This document shows positions 4,538-7,113 of a stretch of DNA of 7,113 nucleotides, piece by piece. Origin of the DNA: Candidatus Methanophagales archaeon (GTDB lineage: Archaea > Halobacteriota > Syntropharchaeia > Alkanophagales > Methanospirareceae); the NCBI GenBank assembly GCA_021159475.1, contig JAGGRS010000118.1, positions 1 to 7,113 of the forward strand. The letters run 5' to 3'. The position numbers and the translations under genes are program-made. The first letter of the stretch is position 1. Each line of letters begins with the position of its first letter. The notes under the pieces were generated by a model. The model was given only the letters and a program-made list of their open reading frames with translations. It ran no database searches and was not told the DNA's origin.

Positions 4538-5179
4538 TCACATCGCACCTCTTATGCCCAGTAATTTCCTTATCACAGTCGCCAAAAGAAATGAACATAT
4601 CATATACCATAGCAGCCAGTAAGGTATTCTGAATATAAAGGTATGTGAGAGGTTCTTTGCACCTATAAGAGGGAAGGTCACAACCTCACTCGGAGCATAT
4701 TCCCACATCCAGAAGAATATCGGGATAGTGACGATGATAATATAAGCCATCGGCTTGAACTGCTGCCGCATCAACTCACCGGAGAATCGCGCCTGCTCAC
4801 TCATCACCTCTGCACGCTTCTTCTCTATTCGCTTTAGCTTGTGCCTGTTGTTCTCTCGTTTCGCCTCTATATACTCTTTCTGTAGCTCCTTTAACTGCCT
4901 TTGAAACTCCTTCGACTTCGTCATCAACTCCCAATCCGTTGTGTATTTCTGGATTACCGAGGTGTATATAGCGGTGAGAACTGCCAGGATTAAGACGGTG
5001 ATCAAGAAATTGCCGGCGAGAGAAGCGAGCGGGTCAAGAACTACATTCAGGATTGCACTTATCTCTTTACGATACAGCATCGAGCCGAACATGACAAAGA
5101 AGGCGAGACCCATAATCGCACCTTCTATGAGGCTCTTCAGCAGTTCCTGCTCTCGCTCATGCTTATCCACGCGTTTCAT
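4538..5179 (-). CDS. DUF106 / EMC3-TMCO1 family membrane insertase homologue
   Basis: The 213-residue integral membrane protein has hydrophobic segments at about 18-37 (IMGLAFFVMFGSML), 57-76 (FLITVLILAVLTAIY), 144-160 (AYIIIVTIPIFFWMW) and 184-206 (YWLLWYMICSFLLATVI). A long charged coiled coil (about 83-135; KEFQRQLKELQKEYIEAKRE) lies between the second and third. This is the layout of archaeal DUF106, a member of the Oxa1/YidC/Get1/EMC3 superfamily that helps insert membrane proteins; the cytosolic coiled coil probably contacts ribosomes or clients. In many euryarchaea it sits between adk and cmk in the secY region, whereas here it heads a run with a crotonase and a PIN gene. AAGGAG directly abuts the ATG, so either a leaderless start or the GTG at 5170 (9-nt spacing) is possible. 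Confidence 0.88.
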   Translation of the reverse strand: MKRVDKHEREQELLKSLIEGAIMGLAFFVMFGSMLYRKEISAILNVVLDPLASLAGNFLITVLILAVLTAIYTSVIQKYTTDWELMTKSKEFQRQLKELQKEYIEAKRENNRHKLKRIEKKRAEVMSEQARFSGELMRQQFKPMAYIIIVTIPIFFWMWEYAPSEVVTFPLIGAKNLSHTFIFRIPYWLLWYMICSFLLATVIRKLLGIRGAM

Positions 5180-5300
5180 CTCCTTATTTCATATTTAAAT
5201 AAAGTCGTCATTATAAAAGTAAAAGAGGCGTGAGAGGGATAGAGATAGGAACGATGTTTTTGGACAGGGAGTTCTTCAATCTCGTTTCGATTCAGGTTGG
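5180..5300. promoter_or_regulatory. Divergent promoter region between DUF106 and permease genes
   Basis: TATTTAAATA (5192-5201) is a perfect palindrome and can serve as a TATA box on either strand. TTATAAAAG (5211-5219) is a second good box on plus; on minus, the same DNA reads CTTTTATAA. For the minus gene, the distal box would start RNA near 5189, giving a short leader with AAGGAG. For the plus gene, starts near 5223 or 5241 leave a 60-78 nt leader that is open in the permease frame but lacks an upstream ATG, GTG or TTG. The two divergent genes may therefore compete for TBP/TFB. Confidence 0.5.
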
Positions 5301-6581
5301 ATGTGGACTTATCACTTTTTAGCGGTCTTTTTTGCAGCTTTGATGCTCGGAGTGCTCCTGGGTACACTGACCGGGCTCATACCGGGCTTCCATCCCAACA
5401 ATGTAGCCTTTATCCTCGTCTCTATTTCACCAGTATTGATGCAAGACTTACATTTTCTCGCCCCTTCTGATTTCTCCATCATCGTCGCATCGGCGATACT
5501 CGCTACGGCAGTGACACATACGTTCTTGAGTTTTATACCCGCTGCGTTCGTTGGTGCGCCCGAAGCCGACACTGCACTGAGTTTACTGCCCGCACATCGG
5601 TTATTACTGGAGGGCAGAGCTTATGAAGCGACGGTTCTTTCTGCAATAGGCAGTTTCGGTGCCGTTATTTTCTCGCTACTCTGGCTCATCCCTTTCTATT
5701 TTATCGTTTCTTCGCATTTATTCGCAATACTCCAGAGCCATCTACTCTATGTGCTCATAGGGATTTCCGCTATTCTCATTCTCACTGAGAGCTTCAGTGA
5801 GCGTATGGAGCCGCATCTTGCTATCATACTCTCCACAATGGTATTCACCATCTCGGGCATTTTCGGTGTTGTATTGCAGAAACTGCCGGTTCCGATGTTC
5901 TTACCGGCGTTCACGGGGCTATTCGGGCTCTCAACCATTCTTTACTCGCTCTTTTACACGCCCGAGATACCGCCGCAGGAGATAAAGGAGCCAGAGATAG
6001 AGAATATGGAGCTATTGAAGTCAATAGCATCGGGTGCTGTCTCTGGTAGTGTGGTCAGTGTTCTACCTGGAATCACCTCTGCGCATGCAACAGTGATGGC
6101 GATGCTCGCAAGAAGGAACAGAGAGCCCGAACAGGTAATTCTCACACTGAGCGGTGTGAACACAGCGAACGTGATATTCTGCACAGCCACGCTGTTTCTC
6201 ACACTGCACGCGAGAAGCGGCACGATGGTTGCGATAAGTCGCATCATGGAGGTTCAACCATGGGAAGGCATCGCCGCCCCACCACGAGCATTCATTCTGC
6301 TGCTGATTGCGGTGCTGACCGCATCTGCGTTCTCATTCTTCGTCACGCGATACGTGGGCAAGCAGTTCTCGCTGTTCTTCTGCAGGATACCATACCGGAA
6401 GATGCTATCCGGCATCATTGTCTCACTCACTCTGCTCGTATTCGTCATCACCGGCTGGTTGGGCTTACTGGTGCTCTTCGTCGCCACAGCCATCGGGCTC
6501 ATCCCCATCTTCGCGGGCGTGAGGAGGAGTAACTGCATGGGCGTTCTGCTGTTACCGATAATAATAGCAGTGCTTCATTAG
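5301..6581 (+). CDS. TctA-like permease (tripartite tricarboxylate transporter family, archaeal COG1784 type)
   Basis: The 426-residue protein has about ten or more hydrophobic segments. Two glycine/proline motifs sit at equivalent places in the two halves: GTLTGLIPGFHPNN (21-34) and GSVVSVLPGITSAHA (249-263). This half-repeat is typical of the TctA/COG1784 family, as is FVGAPEADTALSLLPAHRLL. Bacterial TctA is the large membrane subunit of sodium-coupled citrate/dicarboxylate uptake with TctB and the periplasmic binder TctC. Neither partner is here, and archaeal relatives commonly stand alone, so substrate and direction are unknown. ATG 5301 is the first possible start after TAA 5220-5222; its ribosome-binding site (AGGTTGG) is weak. 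The hydrophilic loop around 222-238 (PEIPPQEIKEPEIE) separates the halves. Confidence 0.88.
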   Translation: MWTYHFLAVFFAALMLGVLLGTLTGLIPGFHPNNVAFILVSISPVLMQDLHFLAPSDFSIIVASAILATAVTHTFLSFIPAAFVGAPEADTALSLLPAHRLLLEGRAYEATVLSAIGSFGAVIFSLLWLIPFYFIVSSHLFAILQSHLLYVLIGISAILILTESFSERMEPHLAIILSTMVFTISGIFGVVLQKLPVPMFLPAFTGLFGLSTILYSLFYTPEIPPQEIKEPEIENMELLKSIASGAVSGSVVSVLPGITSAHATVMAMLARRNREPEQVILTLSGVNTANVIFCTATLFLTLHARSGTMVAISRIMEVQPWEGIAAPPRAFILLLIAVLTASAFSFFVTRYVGKQFSLFFCRIPYRKMLSGIIVSLTLLVFVITGWLGLLVLFVATAIGLIPIFAGVRRSNCMGVLLLPIIIAVLH

Positions 6582-6593
6582 TTGAGGTGGTGC

Positions 6594-6662
6594 ATGCGTG
6601 AGATAAAAGAAAAATTATTTAAGCCCATAAAACCTATAAGCAAGTATGCAAGCAGAGAGTGA
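6594..6662 (+). CDS. Possible 22-aa ORF bridging permease and TPR genes
   Basis: ATG 6594 is preceded by GAGGTGG (6584-6590), a better ribosome-binding site than those of many annotated genes here. It opens a 22-codon basic frame (MREIKEKLFKPIKPIS...) that ends at TGA 6660-6662, overlapping the TPR start by 17 nt in a different frame. It would exist only on transcripts reading out of the permease gene, because the TPR promoter lies inside it. It could be a leader coupling translation to the TPR gene, or chance. Confidence 0.25.
   Translation: MREIKEKLFKPIKPISKYASRE
6607..6622 (+). promoter_or_regulatory. BRE/TATA promoter of the TPR gene (leaderless)
   Basis: AAGAAAAA is followed by the TATA box TTATTTAA (6615-6622). 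Its centre is about 27 bp before the ATG at 6646, so RNA should begin at or within a base or two of the start codon. No Shine-Dalgarno precedes the ATG (CCTATAAGCAAGTATG), consistent with a leaderless mRNA. Confidence 0.6.
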
Positions 6663-7053
6663 TAGCGAAGAGGCGCCTTTCGAAGACCCTGAGCTGATGA
6701 TTGATGTGGGGAATGAGTATCTGGAGATGAAGAAATACAGACAGGCAGTGGCGATATTCGAGAAGATAATAAAGAATGAGCAGGGGCTCACGCACATAGC
6801 AAAGGCGTATAATGGTTGTGGTATAGCATACGCCGAGCTTGGGGAATATGAGAAAGCGATAGAGCAATTTGAGGAGGCTTTGAACCTCAGCAGGTATCTC
6901 GTCGATTTCGGCGCTAAAACGTATCGCAATCTGGCACAGGTATACGAGCTACTGGGTGAAGAGGATAAGGCGAAGGAGAACAGGGAGAGGGCGGAGACAA
7001 TTGAGCTTTCGCAGTATCACTTCTGGGTGGCGATGAGTGACGAACTGGAATAG
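6646..7053 (+). CDS. Small TPR-repeat protein, 135 aa
   Basis: After an acidic N-terminal tail (about 1-15, ESDSEEAPFEDPE), three tetratricopeptide repeats follow at about 17-48 (GNEYLEMKKYRQAVAIFEKI), 52-83 (AYNGCGIAYAELGEYEKAIE) and 91-121 (TYRNLAQVYELLGEEDKAKE). The W-L-G-Y-A-F-A-P pattern is recognisable in the second repeat as Y, G/A, Y, LGEYEKAI and F..AL. There is no signal peptide or membrane segment, so it should be a cytoplasmic protein-protein adaptor. Its partner cannot be read from the sequence. It has its own leaderless promoter. Its TAG stop is only 5 nt before a tRNA gene, with no T-run between, so the mRNA probably continues into the tRNA. Confidence 0.85.
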   Translation: MQAESDSEEAPFEDPELMIDVGNEYLEMKKYRQAVAIFEKIIKNEQGLTHIAKAYNGCGIAYAELGEYEKAIEQFEEALNLSRYLVDFGAKTYRNLAQVYELLGEEDKAKENRERAETIELSQYHFWVAMSDELE

Positions 7054-7058
7054 CAATG

Positions 7059-7113
7059 GCGGGGGTTGCTGAGTAAGGAAAAGGCGCAGGGCTTAGGACC
7101 CTGTCTCGTAGGA
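7059..7113 (+). tRNA. tRNA-Leu, anticodon UAG (partial, cut by window end)
   Basis: GCGGGGG (7059-7065) is the 5' acceptor strand, followed by U8 and a D arm closed by GCT/GGC with GG in the loop. The anticodon arm is CAGGG (7087-7091) and CCCTG (7099-7103) around the loop CTTAGGA, giving anticodon TAG at 7094-7096, which reads CUA leucine codons. TCTCGTAGGA then begins the long variable arm expected of tRNA-Leu. The variable arm's 3' side, T arm and 3' acceptor strand lie beyond the window. No TATA box is seen within 60 bp upstream. It starts 5 nt after the TPR stop codon. Confidence 0.92.

Noticed and set aside
5954..6538. Several open frames of 90-97 codons on both strands inside the permease gene
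   Set aside because: They are out of frame with a well-supported multi-pass permease, lack ribosome-binding sites and show no family features.

Overview
The window looks archaeal, probably from a euryarchaeon. Several start sites carry TATA-type boxes with purine-rich BRE-like flanks instead of bacterial -35/-10 elements. One gene has a full AGGAGGTGAT ribosome-binding site, others look leaderless, and the gene set includes a DUF106/EMC3-type membrane protein, an archaeal PIN protein and a COG1237-type metallo-beta-lactamase-fold protein. The mix of secreted proteins and a crotonase would suit an ANME-1/Syntrophoarchaeia-like lineage, but that placement is inference only.

Left edge (1-535): the 3' end of an unidentified plus-strand gene, possibly coupled through a TAGTG overlap to a small hydrophobic ORF, then a noncoding stretch of about 260 bp. 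That stretch holds two palindromes, a TATA box and an mRNA leader with a hairpin. It appears to be the control region of the secreted-protein gene at 536.

Accessory segment (536-2611), AT-rich: a signal-peptide protein (536-1024) ends at an in-frame TAG. The same frame then reopens as a Trp-rich domain (1043-1564) with no secretion signal of its own, so the two may be halves of one gene. A small membrane-anchored protein follows (1605-1982). Next come a plus-strand scrap resembling an IS110-type transposase (about 2021-2125) and a frameshifted minus-strand secreted-protein pseudogene (about 2125-2611). None of these remnants stands out as a long intact gene.

Right part (2649-7113), higher G+C and more compact: a COG1237-like MBL-fold enzyme (+) converges with a tight minus-strand run of DUF106/EMC3-like insertase, enoyl-CoA hydratase/isomerase-family protein and PIN-domain nuclease. 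A divergent AT-rich promoter region separates that run from a TctA-like multi-pass permease (+). A three-TPR protein with its own likely leaderless promoter follows, and 5 nt after its stop codon begins a tRNA-Leu(UAG), cut by the window end. The minus-strand genes are spaced for co-transcription, but their products suggest no single pathway.
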